The notes under the pieces were generated by a model. That model did not search any database. It saw only the letters and a program-made list of their open reading frames with translations, and was not told where the DNA came from. A stretch of 64,000 nt of DNA from Gnetum montanum (taxonomy: Eukaryota; Streptophyta; Gnetopsida; Gnetales; Gnetaceae), in the NCBI GenBank assembly GCA_015680685.1, contig MNCI01010021.1:185257-249256 (forward strand), written 5' to 3'. Shown piece after piece: positions 43,120 to 55,639 of this stretch. A program made the translations under genes and the position numbers. Numbering within the stretch: the first letter of the stretch is position 1; every line of letters starts with the position of its first letter.

Positions 43120-45914
43120 ATGGCACCAAAAAGGATACTGAAAGGAGGACCTTCACAATGGGAAATTAATAGACCAAGAGGCCAAGGGAGAGGGTACACT
43201 AGAGAACAAAATCCACCAGCAAAACATGTAGATCATGAGGCTCAATCCTTTAGCATTCATCAATAGACACCTACTATTGAGCAATCTGCCCAAGTAGAGG
43301 TTGAGGTACCACAAGTTCTAAAATAAGGACAACAACTCACGTTGTCACATGAATGCCTCTAGGTCATTCAAGAAAAGTCCATCATGTTCATAGGGATTGT
43401 GGAACTTAATTTTGTTCCATTCATGGAGTTTTCCCTAGATGTTGTCAAGACCCAACTACAATCATCTCCCTTGTGGCCCACCTTGATAGCAAGTGGAGAT
43501 TGGTACTTAGGAAAGATACTCCAATTTTGGAAAAATAAACAAGCAGATGCTATAGTAAAGATCGAGGGAGTCTCAGTATTCTAGTTAGTGGAGGTGATAG
43601 CCAAAGCTCTAAATTTGCCTAATGAAGGGGCTATTGTTACACAATTATCAACAAGGTTTGACATTGATACTAAGAAATTGTAGCTACATAGAGCCTACAA
43701 CAAGGGGGAAAAATAATATAGGGAGCTGACTGCTGAAGAGAAAATTTATTTCAAGATTGACACCTATCACCTATTCCCTACAAAGAGATTGAATAGAATA
43801 TTCACATATGTGGCTAGAGTAAGTGCCATTTTTATGGGAAAATTCAATGCCAACATCATCCATCTATACTTCCTAGAAATCTAGTAGTGATTTGAAGAGG
43901 AGAAGGTGCAGAAACCTACACCACCATTTCCCTTCCTTATCTAGAAATTATGCAAATAGGTGGGCATCTTAGGCTACACCAATGATGTTTTGAGGAAAGC
44001 ACAAAATGCCTCCTATGCTAAGATGTTAAAGCTAATGCCACCAAAGAAAGATCAAGTGGAGAAATAGGCAAGTACTGGGGGAGCAACAAGTTCAACTCCT
44101 ATTAGAACCATCCAAACTACTATTTAGTAGTAACAAGTAGGACCTAGTATTTAGTAGACAACTGATTAGCAACAGTAATAGCAAGAACAACAACAACAAG
44201 TTCCTCTACCACCATCGTAAGACTATAGACCATCAATGAGTCATTTGTAGCAAATCACAGAGACTATCAGCTAGGGTACAAGTGACAAAGCCAACCTCTA
44301 TAAAGTAAGTGATGATGCCATTAGGTCAAAAATCTCAATAGATCCTACTAGTGGTCAAATCTCATTGCAGATAGGAGGAGGAGGAGAAGGGTTACATAGA
44401 ACACTGCATCATTCCAAGTGATGCTGGAGATTGGAGAAGAAGCCACGTTCATGGTTATGTAGCATTAGGATGCAGCTAGGGCCACAAAAGTGATCAAAGA
44501 TCACATCAAAAATTTTTTAATGTCCCTATTATGCCACCAGCTAATCTTTCTAGAGCCAAAGATGCTCAAATGTTAGCTGGTACCTTGATGATTCTTGTAA
44601 AATGCCAAGATGTACTTGATAGACTACTACAGATAAGACAACTAATGTAGAATATTTTTGACATTCCTAATGACATAACTATAGTTCAACTTAATCTCAT
44701 AGCCACCAAAGAAAATTTTTTCATGGCAGAAACTAGGGTGAAGCATGCTAAAAATGAATTATGTAGGTTACAAGGAGAGCTCATGACCTTGAGGGTGGAA
44801 AAGAAAGATCCTACTCAATTCAGTGCACCTGACTAGCTAAACCAATTTTGATTAGACCACATAAATTGCTTGATGAAGCACAACATGTGGATGGAGTGTG
44901 AGAAGGAGAAAGTGGTTGGGATGTCTTAGTGGTCAAAGCATAAACTTATGCACATGCTAAGGAACTCACCACCCTGCAAGAAGAGAATAAACAAATAGTT
45001 GTAGAAAATGCTCGATTAACCAACATTGAATGCTAAAAGAAAGTTCTCAAAGAAACCATATAGTAACTTTGAGAGCAATTAGTATGGATCAACCAAGATA
45101 TGAGACATCTAGCATGAGAAAATAGAATCCTCTTAATTGAGGAGATATTCACCATTTGATAGAAGTTTGCAATTGAGACAAGGGTGTGGTAGAATGAAGC
45201 TAAAAAGTATGAGAGACTCAAAGAGCATTTTTGTGACCAAGTAGGCATGTATAAGTAGATAAATGAGAAGGAAATCTAGATGGCAAAGACCAAGATTAGC
45301 ACCATGTCAACATAAAATCCTGATTGGCAATCCATTCTGGATAGACTTGCCCATGTCCATTAGGTAGAAATTAAGAATAAAGACCTACAGATTGAGGACC
45401 TTACAAAATTCATGGGATTAGCAAACCTTTGGTATGCTAACTTGTCCATGTTAACATTAGGTAGGCTTTGGAATGAATTGGAGCAATAGGTAGTATCAGT
45501 GTACACCCTATATGAAAAAGAGTTTGCCAATCAAGAAGATGCTTTGCAGAAGTTACATGTAGCAAATTTAGAACTTGAAGTTGTTAAGGCCAACTATCAG
45601 GGTCACAGAGATGTTGCAACTAACTTGGCCAAATGAATGTCAGATTATTAAGAATTACAGAAGATGACCAATGTGTTTGAGAAAGAATGAAGGTAGTTTG
45701 CAACATGGTATGTGAAAACTAATCAGATGTTCTTGTAGCTACCATGTCCATGGGATGTAGCGGCCCCATCACATATTGCATAATTAGCATGCATTGTACA
45801 TGACCCTAGAATGGAGGAAGAAAAAATTCAAGCACTATTGAATCGATACCAATTTAAAAAGCCTAATGATAAAGGAAAGTAGTTGATGGAGGAGCCACCA
45901 TTGTTGGGCAATTA
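43120..45914 (+). pseudogene. Third ORF of B: plant transposon-protein-like domain plus coiled coil
   Basis: The start MAPKRILKGGPS is at 43120. The domain block (43384-44040) has 'VELNFVPFMEFSLDVVKTQL', 'LTAEEKIYFKIDTYHLFPTK' and 'LNRIFTYVARVSAIFMGKF', closely parallel to A's 22502-23150. A Gln-rich linker (about 44120-44220) and long charged coiled-coil segments (44640-45720) follow, ending near 45914. About a dozen in-frame stops, largely TAG, break it. Conservation of the same residues in A despite decay shows the protein was once under selection in this lineage. Function unknown. Confidence 0.7.
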
Positions 45915-46120
45915 AGGCTACATTGAAATTCTTTAGCTTTTTTGTCTTATTTTGTCATACAGTTATGTTAAAAAGTTTTTAAAACACCACAGAAGCATTT
46001 AGTGTCATGTAAATAGTTAAGATAGTCATGTATAGTTAAATCTACCTCTCAATTTTGTAAGGGACTCTATCCTCATTTTATTTTAACTCAAGGATGAGTT
46101 TTCAGTTAGTCATGAGGGTA

Positions 46121-47000
46121 TGATCAAGTCAAATTTTTGGTCAAAATGACATTGTAGCAACGATGTCATATCAAAAATGTCAGTTTCCTTGATATGTCAT
46201 CATTAATATGATGTCTCGGGATGTGTGCATCCCTATAAATATGATACTTGAGCACATGATTCATGAACTTTCCATTTCATACCTTACTGAAACTCTTGTA
46301 GTTTTATCCCATAGTGTTAGCGATAGAAGTGAATGTTTGCAGTGTGATGTGTAGTGATTGAACAAAGTCTTTGTTTGAATAGACTATACTTGGACACAGT
46401 TTGTGATGGAAATAAAGACTGAGATTGGTTCACATCATTGCAACATTCCCTTAGTTTACTTTTTGTTCAGTTATCATAATGTTTACTATTTTCCTAATTT
46501 AATGTTTTACTTTTCCAAGTGCTTTACTTTTACTTTTCAATAGTAAGCGGAATGAGTATGAATGATTTCGAGCACTTAAGTGTAATCGTTTGGTAAGACT
46601 AATAGTGTTATTGCTTGGTATGCTTAATAGCATAATGCTTGGTAGCCTAGTAACAGTTACATGAGTCCAAGGTGTGTATGGAATAGTAGGACCAAATGCT
46701 CATTTCCATACACTAGAGTAGACTTACTTACTTGCATTTACTTAGAATTAGATTAAATTTCGTTCTCAATTATGTTTATGGCTAGGAGTAAAATGGGTCT
46801 AACAACATCAACGATCATATGCCTCTTGGTGAGCTAAACCATACACTTATCCTTCACTAGCTCCATGTGGGAAGATAATGGTCTCGAACATAACTCAACT
46901 ACTAACATACCAACATTGTCTATCTATGAATTACAATCAAGTCACGTGTGAACACTCATGACTTGTATTGTTGGATGTTGGATTACTCCACTACTCATCA
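46121..47000 (+). repeat. 3' LTR of B
   Basis: Preceded by the polypurine-like CATGAGGGTA (46111-46120). Starts TGATCAAGTCAAATTTTTGG, ends TACTCCACTACTCATCA, followed by target duplication GCATG. Its divergence from the 5' LTR (many transitions, few indels) indicates an old insertion. Confidence 0.9.
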
Positions 47001-47005
47001 GCATG

Positions 47006-47455
47006 GAAGGAAGTAGGTCGATCAAAGCCTACGCCTATTTAAGCCTGAGAACCAACACATGTAGGTTTACAATGATCTAATAAATGCTAATAGTAACCAA
47101 TGCATGATAGTTACATTCATTGTTAGTAACAATCCTAAACCTGCCAAGGAGCCATTTATGATTTAGGTATCTCCTTATGATGAAAGGGATCCTTTAACTT
47201 CATCAAGTGCAAGGACTCCTTTTGTCATAAGAACACCATCACTGGCACCTGCCAAGGAACCATTCATCATTAGAGTGCCCTCTCCCACTACCACTAAGCC
47301 TACAACCCAAGTTGACCAACATCCTCTTGTGGTGGCCAATGTGACAACCTCTTTGTAGCTTGATAACAAAAAGTCACCAACATAACAATGCAAGAAGCCC
47401 TCCCCTAAACCTAAGGCCAAAGACAACAAATAAACAAAGGCATGGAAGGAAGTAG
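47006..47455 (+). repeat. Second copy of a ~450-bp tandem duplication in D
   Basis: From about 47047 the sequence repeats 34382-34788: AGAACCAACACATGTA, 'ccaaggagccattt', 'agtgcaaggactcct' and 'aacaaaggcatg' occur in both. Joining 34788 to 47006 recreates the end of the first unit (GGAAGGAAGTAGGTCGATC), which then runs into the second unit. The duplication therefore predates the insertion of B. Confidence 0.8.
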
Positions 47456-47760
47456 GCCCATCAAATCCTACACCTATTTTAGCCATCCCCATGAGCTCTA
47501 ATGCTCAATATGCTTCAATGAGTTAGCCTAGGGAAAATAGTAAACAACAAGAGAAAGAGGAGGGGCCTAAGCCATAAACACTAAAGCATGAGGTATAAAT
47601 CTTGGGTAGAATGGAGAAAGTGAAAGGCAATAAGAATAAAAAAGATAAAACAATGACAAAGACTTCCTCATTACCATGAAACAAGTCAAGATTTGGCTTA
47701 AAAAAAATACCTCTTTAAGCCTATAGGGGGAGGGGTGTCGGACCCCGAAAAGAGGTTTTA

Positions 47761-48370
47761 TTGAACTCTTTAAGCCTATATGACCTAGTGATGACCTCCT
47801 CTACTCATTGCAAAGACTTAGTTAAGATGTTGACCTCTATTCCTATCAGTGAAGACATTCTTGCCAACAAAGAATCCATTTATGTAGTAATGGTTCCACC
47901 TTCACCTAGGGAAGAAATAAAGTCAACTACCTTAGTATTTCATGACAATGAGATAAAGACCAATCCACAAGGTGGTGATGTAATGAGGACTCCTCTCTTT
48001 ATAACTATAAAAGTTGGACAATACAAAGTACATTGGGTACATGTTGATGATAGAGTAGCTATGAATGTTATACCCTTTACCATTGTTAAGCATCTAGGCT
48101 TGGTAGAACACATACAAAGTACTTTTACTTTTGCTTTGAAATCCATCAATGGATTACAGGTCGTGGTGAGAGGATTTATCTCTTTAGACTTTGTTGCTTA
48201 AAAGAAATTGCCCATGTCCACCAATTTCTTGGTGGTGGAAGAGATACTAGGATTTAGTATAATCCTTGGAAGGCCTTGGCTAGCCCAATTATGAGTAGTT
48301 TTCTCTCTCATCCAACAAGAAATCCACCTACCTTATGAGGGGGGTAAAATCATAATACACGACAATGGTG
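47761..48370 (+). pseudogene. Tat-type protease of D
   Basis: Open for 146 codons at 47761-48201 and then broken. Order of motifs: 'GGDVMRTPLFITIKVGQYKV', 'WVHVDDRVAMNVIPFTIVKH' (the aspartic protease DTG/DNG triad read as DDR, Gly lost), 'LQVVVRGFISLDF', then after a stop 'LGRPWLAQL' and 'FSLIQQEIHLPYEGGKIIIH', matching the GRPWLH...LHQ.vkFp..G...tI end typical of Tat/Ogre proteases. It is separated from RT by about 9.8 kb of other sequence. Confidence 0.8.
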
Positions 48371-48566
48371 TAGTGCCCTTGTTAGTCAATGATGTTAATG
48401 TGGAACAAGAATCTGAAGTGGAGTTTTAGGGAGAAACTCTTACTATCAAAAATGAAGTTGAGAGGCATAATGATGTAAACTAAGCCAAGATCGAAAATAA
48501 TCAGGTCGTGAATGAACCATGAGAAGAGATCCCATTCAACATTATTAGCTAGGAGAATGGGAAGTA

Positions 48567-48755
48567 CATGATCATGCAACAAAGGCCTTACACATTCTCT
48601 AGTCTTTCAAAGATTAGGAAACAATTGCATGATTGAGTACACCTTCTAATTGTTCAACTGTGTACATGCAACAAAGGCCTTACACATTCTCTAATATTTC
48701 AAATATTAGGAAATAGTTACATGATTGAGTAAACCTTCTAATTGTTCAACCATGT
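48567..48755 (+). repeat. ~95-bp tandem duplication
   Basis: Two units, about 48573-48662 and 48665-48755, share 'catgcaacaaaggcctta', CACATTCTCTA and 'ccttctaattgttcaac'. They lie just after the protease of D. From 48780 to about 49600 the sequence is AT-rich with no recognised feature. Confidence 0.75.
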
Positions 48756-49599
48756 ACTATAATATATAGCCTTTTACTTTGAGCCTAGTTCTCAACTTTT
48801 ATTTACATGTCTTTACAAATTTTCTAGTCTTAATATGTCTTATTTACTACTTTGTTATGTAGCCTTTAACTTACATTCTTGCATCTAGTTTATAGTTTAT
48901 GATTTTTTCCCTTTTTATGTTTTCTTTTAAAACTACAAAATACCATAAAAAAGAAAAAACCATAAAAATTTTTAGAATGAAAAAACAAAAAATGGCCTTC
49001 CAAGGCCTTACATTGGTGGCTTCTAGGGCCTAAAACTAGAAATGTCATAGTTTCCCTTTTCTTATGTCACTTATAACCTATTATGCTTTATCTTGCACCT
49101 TTACTATTTTAATTCCTTATTGTTCTAATGCATAGACTTTTTATGCAAGAAACCATAAAATTAATACTTTAAATATTTAAAATACTTTTTATAACCAAAA
49201 TTTCCATACCAACAATCATAGTCACACTGTGTAATAAAATAACGATAACAACAAAAATAAATAAAATGTCCTATAGTCATAGTTGCACTATGCAATAATA
49301 AAAAAAATAACAAAATATTACATGGTTCCCAATGACTATAATAGTCAAAGTAAACAACACTACAACACTATAACCAAAATAACAAAAATGTAGCATGACT
49401 AGTATCACTAGAACTAAGTTAGAGGAGGAGGAGAATCATCGCCTACATCATTGCCATTACCTAAGGCTTTTAAACAACACAAACATAAGCAATTAGCAAT
49501 CATCATACCTAATACATAACTCTAAAACCATGTAAACTAAAAAATAGTAAACATAAAATATAACACAAAAACTTTAAAACTTCAAAACAAATCTTTGGA

Positions 49600-52500
49600 G
49601 ATTTTGGGGTAATATCTTCTAGGGCAAAGTTTTGAAGACCAGTCTCTAGCTTGTGAAGGATTTTCTCTTTAATCATGTTTGCCTAGTCAATCTCTCCCAA
49701 ATCTACCTTTGCTAGGATCTTTCTTTTCTTGATGTTTGTCCACTCAAGAGGCTGTCAAGAGAGAGTAGCGATTGTAGTCTCCCTAGAGGTAGTCTTGATC
49801 TGAAAGGCAAGAGAATTAGACACTAATATTGAGTCTACAAAAATCTTGAAGGCATCCTCTATGTTGATCCCTTACATGAATAACTCAAACTTCCTACGCT
49901 TAACTGATTCCTCATGTAGTCATTTTAGGTAACTTTTCTTCTCTACTTTGTATTGTCACTTGTGGTCCTTTTGTTTCCTACCCAACTTAAGTACCCAAGC
50001 ACAATAATCCCTCTAGTCTCTAGTCTTGCAAAATAGCAAATCCATTTGCATGTCCATTTCCACATTACTCTTAGCTAGAGGAACCTTGCTCTGGATGGCA
50101 CTCCAATAGCATGACCACTTGATTACCTTAGTGTGCAAAGAGTCTCCATTGGCCACACAAGCCTCTATAAACTCTTTATGATCCTAAGGCTTCTATTCTC
50201 ATTGGACAATTTTTTGACTTACTTCTTTAAGGCCATGACCTTCTTCCATAGGAATTTGTTAGCGTGTTCGCACTCCGAAGATGTTCTAGCACACAAGATA
50301 GCACATTGAGTAGCCCCCTTATATAGCTTCCATAAAACATTCTTCACTTTCAATGGCAGTGTAGGAGGCTCATCAAGTGCAACGTTATGCACAAGATCCC
50401 ATCTAACCTTGGACACTGCAATAACCAAAACATAGTGAAAAAGAAAAACAACAAAAGTATTTTAAATCCTAAAACCATGTAGAAATAAAATAAAATAAAA
50501 AAATATAAAACATAAAAATTTAAAATATAAATTGGAAAACAAAATATGTTGACTGTTCCTACCAACATCGGGGGTTATCTGTTGCAACTGCTCAATCATA
50601 TCCTCCACCATGACTTACATGAATTTTGCCTTGTCTGGAATCTTAGCCCAAGGCTTCATGCAGAATGTAGATTTAGATGTTTTTGGAAGAGGCTTAAGTA
50701 GGGAAAAAAGTATAACCATCAACATAATTTGAAAAAATAAAATAAAAATAAAATAGATAGACGAAATTTAAAATAAAATATAAAACCATACTAAATAAGT
50801 ACCTGGAAGGTGATGGGGAGTATCCATAGGAGATTTGCCTCCTAGAGATGAGTCCTCAAATATAGCATCCATGAAATTTAATGCTTCATTAGATATTCTT
50901 TCTTCTTCCTCGCATCTTCGCTCCTCCTCTTGTTGGCATCTTTGCTTTGCTTCTATAATGGTTTGGGCTACCAATCCTTCTTGTCTTCATACAAAGATGG
51001 CAAAAGCAAAAACATAGAATTAGTTAGCAATTTTTTTTGTTAATAATCATATAAATAAAAAAAATAAAAAAAGCATACAAAATAATAACCAAAATAAAAT
51101 GCATATATACATACCTATAACAAATTGATGCACCTTACCAAACTTGATGGTTACCTTATTACATGCTAGCTGATCAACAACTAGAGTAGTAGGTTCAACT
51201 AATGGCCTCTTCATCTTTTCTTTAGCTACATTGTCAGCTTCTACACGTTCCTTCCTACCTCTCTTGGTGTTACCACATGTGGCACAAGGTTCAATCCTTG
51301 TGTTGTTAGGGAAAGGACACAATGAGCACCACTAAACTTCTTAGTGGTAAGTGACAGTGATTCTCTGATGTCCTCAATTGGTGGATCTTTGACATGCATC
51401 ATTGGAATAATGTGTTTGGCCCAAGGTTTGGAAAACTATGAGGGATCATAGCTCATCCACTTTTTGTCCTTCTTAACCACTAGGAATTCTGCAAGCCTTT
51501 TGAGATACATGACAAAGAATGCAAAATGCATGTGCCATATGGTATCAAGGTTGTTGCAAAATTTTTAGATTTCATCTCATGGCCTAGAGACTAAGAAGGT
51601 GGCCTAGTTTAACTTAGTATCATTGGTAAGAACCTTTACCATGGTCTAAGCATGCTAAGCCCCTATGATCTTCTTCTGTGACAACAATAAGGGAAATGCT
51701 CTAGAATGAAATAGAGGATATGTCTCATTAGCCTTTTTGACTTTGCATCGATCAAAGGTCACTTTGCCACTGTTATGAGAGTTAAGCCATTCTTTCTTCT
51801 CCTCCCTATGGCTCACCTCTTTCCCTGCTCTTATGAAAACCTTGATGCCATTAGAAAGTATATTGAAGAGGTCACTGAATGTTGAATCATTAATGCTTAA
51901 GATCATAGGCAAACCATGTACATGAGAGATGAATTTATTGACTTCTTTGTCAAAAGAATCAATTACATTCACCATCTCTACGGTAGGCATCATTGGGCTA
52001 GGAAACATAAACAATTCAAGCAAATCTATATCAACGATCCTCTATTGAATCTTCCTAGGGGCTTTGCTTGTTAACCACTCCTATGATGAGTCTACCTCAC
52101 CCCACTTAAGGGTGATTTTCTTCTTTACATGGCCCAAGGTGATCACAATGAAGGTAGAATTACATGTAGGATTAGAAACCCAACACAAGTAGCCCACTAG
52201 ATTTCAACATAGGTAGATCATACAAAGCCAAGAAATTATAAACACAAAGCTAGGATCAACTAACTAAAACTAAATTAACAAAAGCACAAAATAGCTGGAG
52301 AATGTTGGCTTTACGTAAACCAAAATTACTTACTTGATTTAGGCAAAACTGGGGTCGTCAAAACCATAGGTGCATGTATTCTTAGCTCTAGGAGACTACA
52401 CTAGGTATGAGAAATTCTAGTAGTCAAGAACCTATGGTAAACTTGAGAAAACCATGAGGTATACCTAATAAAGTCATCTCTTAGTTTTTGCAACACCACA

Positions 52501-53690
52501 AATCTTACAACTTGGCCTTTTGTAAATACTTCCAAGGCTGTGTGTGCCACAAATAAAACTTGATCACTCTTGATCAATCCTCCATCATGTAACCTATACC
52601 TACAACATGAGAACATGAAGATCATTAGAGCAAATGTCCTAATGAAAACAAGAGAAAAATGAAAACTTAGGATAGAGCTTATGCTTACAAAAGGTAGAAG
52701 GTTCAAGGAGGATTTTGAAACAAGCTATTGATTTGGTGGCCTATCATGACATTGTATTAAGCATACTCAGGTATGTCCTAGATCTAAGATAGCTTTCGTA
52801 TCCTTGGTGTAAATAAACCATTAAGCTACTCACCCTCTACTTTGGTATTGGGGTTGTCTACCATGAACTTAACAATGCAAATGGCAAATGCTATTAAAAG
52901 GATCTCTACAAGTGCAGTTGCAGTATCCATGGCTAAGTGTGACCACATGATTACATTGAAGTTCTAGAGCAAGTATGCTAGGAATGCTCTTCCCCTAGGC
53001 CTAAACCACAATAAGTCATGATCAAGTACCATGTTGGAGGTTAGGTTGTTCTGTGTGGCTACCCCCATGTAACATAGGATCCTAACTAGTTCAATGACAA
53101 TCAAGATGAGCTTCAAACATGCCTTGCATAATTGAGTCATATAGCCATTAGAAAACATGATGACATTAAAATAAGGTTTGGTAATATTATAACCAAGTAC
53201 AACAAATGTAATGCTAGCATTGCTACGTAAGATTACATAAAAAAACATAAAATAATCAAATTCATTAGTTTTGACTATACCGTAATCCAAAGTTAGTCCC
53301 CTCGACATTTTCACGAATAATTGACATGAATATCTAACTAGGAAACCTTTAGATAAACGATTACAATAAGACCAATTATTGACAAGACTGGTAGGCCAAA
53401 CTAGGTAATGTTGAAGCTTTATAGATAACAATTGGAAAAACACATGATAACAAAACTACTTCAATGGCTTATACACTGGGGATCAGACGGGGTGTAGGGA
53501 GAATGATGGTAGAACAGGCAACTTTTTTCAAAAAATCAAGCCTATATTTTCCATTTAAAACAAAACTCCACATCCCAAAATATCCTGCACATTGCCTAAC
53601 AACCACAAATAGTGTTACAGGATAGCCAGAGTAGTCACAAAAAAATTTAATAGTCTTATAAATCCAAATTCTAGTGCCCAACATTGTTAA
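49600..53690 (-). pseudogene. Decayed multi-intron gene of unknown function, antisense inside D
   Basis: On the minus strand several coding blocks are separated by what look like real introns: 52600-52833 (GTGAGT...TTGTAG), 50985-51114 (GTATGT...ATGAAG, with GCTAACTAAT as branch site and T-rich tract), 50693-50802 (GTACTT...CTTAAG) and 50417-50562 (GTAGGA...TTGCAG). Exons include 52834-53122, 52465-52599, 50803-50984 and 50563-50692. One exon reads LLWFRPRGRAFLAYLL then NFNVIMWSHLAMDTA, loosely like the RP..eFL..l...F.v.vWSs stretch of NIF/FCP1-type phosphatases; this is weak. Later parts are charged and coiled-coil-like. In-frame TAG stops make it a pseudogene. It may be a captured host gene, another inserted element, or an antisense accessory gene of a Tat-type element. 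I do not recognise it. Confidence 0.5.
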
Positions 53691-54119
53691 TGCAGACTGG
53701 TAAGTCCAAAATTAAGAACCCAAAACTGCAACCAGACAAGGTACTTTTCAAGGCTAGAAAAAATTCATAAAAAAATTTAAAAAATCATTTCTAGCTCTTA
53801 ACAATAGAAACAAGTGTATAATAACCTAAATCTTATTTCAACACTACATTAACAACTGTAATAAAATTAAAATTTCAACTCAAATTTGTTTGAATTTTGT
53901 TGAGAAAAAACCAGTTTACTGTGAAACAAATGTAGTAAATCCTTTCGGAAAAATATGGAAAATTTTTTAAAAATTCAAAACTTAGTTCAAATCCCCTCTA
54001 CATTGCATCAATGATTCACAGGAACCTTCGACATAGCCCAAAAGTGGCTAAAAAATGATCAACACTATTAGTTTTTCAAATTAAACACTAATGAAAAATC
54101 CAAAAATGCTATGCACAAG

Positions 54120-54971
54120 TGATGAGACACGATTTACAGTAGGCCGCGATATCGCGTACGCGATATCGCGGCCGACGCGATATCGCGTCTTCTCCTNNNN
54201 NNNNNNNNNNNNNNNNNNNNNNNNNNNNNNNNNNNNNNNNNNNNNNNNNNNNNNNNNNNNNNNNNNNNNNNNNNNNNNNNNNNNNNNNNNNNNNNNNNNN
54301 NNNNNNNNNNNNNNNNNNNNNNNNNNNNNNNNNNNNNNNNNNNNNNNNNNNNNNNNNNNNNNNNNNNNNNNNNNNNNNNNNNNNNNNNNNNNNNNNNNNN
54401 NNNNNNNNNNNNNNNNNNNNNNNNNNNNNNNNNNNNNNNNNNNNNNNNNNNNNNNNNNNNNNNNNNNNNNNNNNNNNNNNNNNNNNNNNNNNNNNNNNNN
54501 NNNNNNNNNNNNNNNNNNNNNNNNNNNNNNNNNNNNNNNNNNNNNNNNNNNNNNNNNNNNNNNNNNNNNNNNNNNNNNNNNNNNNNNNNNNNNNNNNNNN
54601 NNNNNNNNNNNNNNNNNNNNNNNNNNNNNNNNNNNNNNNNNNNTTGCATAGTTCAGGGTGTGTCTGGCAAGTGGGAACTGATGCTGACACTAGTTAATTT
54701 AGACTTAGATCTTAGTTAGAGTTAGTTTAGTTTCTCAACCCTTTTCTCCTGGTAGCATAGAAGATAAGCCGAAAATACCAAAAAAATCACATACCTCAGA
54801 CTTGCTTAACCATACACCGTGACACATACAAGCAAGCCTGGGAAGACAACGAACGATTAACCCCAAGTGTTTCTTGTGGCGTTAAGGCATTTAGTCTGCG
54901 GAGTTTGACCGGATCGCGCGTGTACGCTCGTATTCGTATGGTGGAGTGTAGGGGTACCTCGCCACTCATCA
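54120..54971 (+). repeat. Solo LTR H with assembly gap
   Basis: Starts TGATGAGACACG and ends GGGGTACCTCGCCACTCATCA, flanked by ACAAG at 54115-54119 and 54972-54976. No primer site or element body is attached, so it is a solo LTR left by LTR-LTR recombination. N fill 54197-54643 (447 bases); the total of 852 bp is close to the LTRs of A and B. The 3' part (54880-54971) is nearly that of A's LTR but keeps more CpG, so H is probably younger. Confidence 0.9.
54142..54189 (+). promoter_or_regulatory. Perfect GATATC palindromes in solo LTR H
   Basis: 54142-54173 is a perfect 32-bp palindrome: GGCC, GCGATATCGC, GTAC, GCGATATCGC, GGCC. It is directly followed by a second perfect palindrome of 16 bp, GACGCGATATCGCGTC (54174-54189). 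They correspond in position to the decayed clusters of A. The TATA box expected downstream falls in the gap. Confidence 0.75.
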
Positions 54972-54976
54972 ACAAG

Positions 54977-55620
54977 GTTGGGGAAAAATTCATAGAAAAT
55001 TAATTTGGACTTCAAAAATCATGATTCTATCTCTAGTTTAATTGTTAAACCTTGTATGATAGTCCTATGAACTCCAAAATTACACATTTTATGCCATAAC
55101 CTTATAATAAGATAGCAAAGTTTGACTAATTTTCAGCAAAATTAGGGCAAAAAACATAGAGAACAGTCTTAAAAAAATTTGAATCTTCATGGAAATAATC
55201 CCTAAAGGAAAAATTTCAATCTAAACATAGCCATACAACCTAAATCCAACATTTGATGTAGATAAAACAAAAACCTTTCACTAGAGTAGGCCTAGGCATT
55301 AAAAAACGCACTCACAATTTGATGAAAATTTGTAAAAAAAAGGCAAAAGATGAGTACTTGGCCATTCTAGTAAAAGATCCCACTTTTGTAGAAGGATTGA
55401 AAAGTTGGAAAATAATCTTTACTACCCCATCTGCATCCTCTAGTATAGGGTTTTTGCTTGATGATCCTCGTATTTTTGACATGATTGTTGAAATGAAAAT
55501 GGTTTGCCCTGGCCTATCATCAAACAAAAGTAAGATCTTGATTCTTGCTACAATTGTGCTAGCTCTAGAGGGGGATGAGTGTAGGATACACTCTAAAATA
55601 CCAAGTATTTGAGCATCAAT
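54977..55620. other. D interior, no gene recognised
   Basis: Sequence resumes after the solo LTR as AT-rich text. A 97-codon frame on the + strand (55319-55612) and one of 71 codons on the minus strand overlap; neither resembles a known family. They might belong to the first exon of the minus-strand pseudogene at 49600-53690, but nothing proves it. Confidence 0.35.
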
Positions 55621-55639
55621 AACCTAGCCTGATTGCCAA

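Larger units (their letters stand above)
34789..47000 (+). mobile_element. Element B: full-length Athila-like Ty3/gypsy, decayed
   Basis: A 12,212-bp element flanked by GCATG at 34784-34788 and 47001-47005. Order: LTR (881 bp), tRNA-Asp-like primer site, gag, protease-RT-RNase H-integrase, long spacer, internal promoter-like module, third ORF, polypurine tract, LTR (880 bp). Every ORF has multiple in-frame TAG, TGA and TAA. It inserted in the gag-protease linker of D. It shares organisation and much sequence with A but its LTR 5' half is very different. Confidence 0.9.

Noticed and set aside
43120-45914. Third ORF as a viral-type envelope gene
   Set aside because: No signal peptide or membrane segment is evident in the readable blocks; only its position resembles env.
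54091-54690. Long open frames across the gap
   Set aside because: They consist almost entirely of N.
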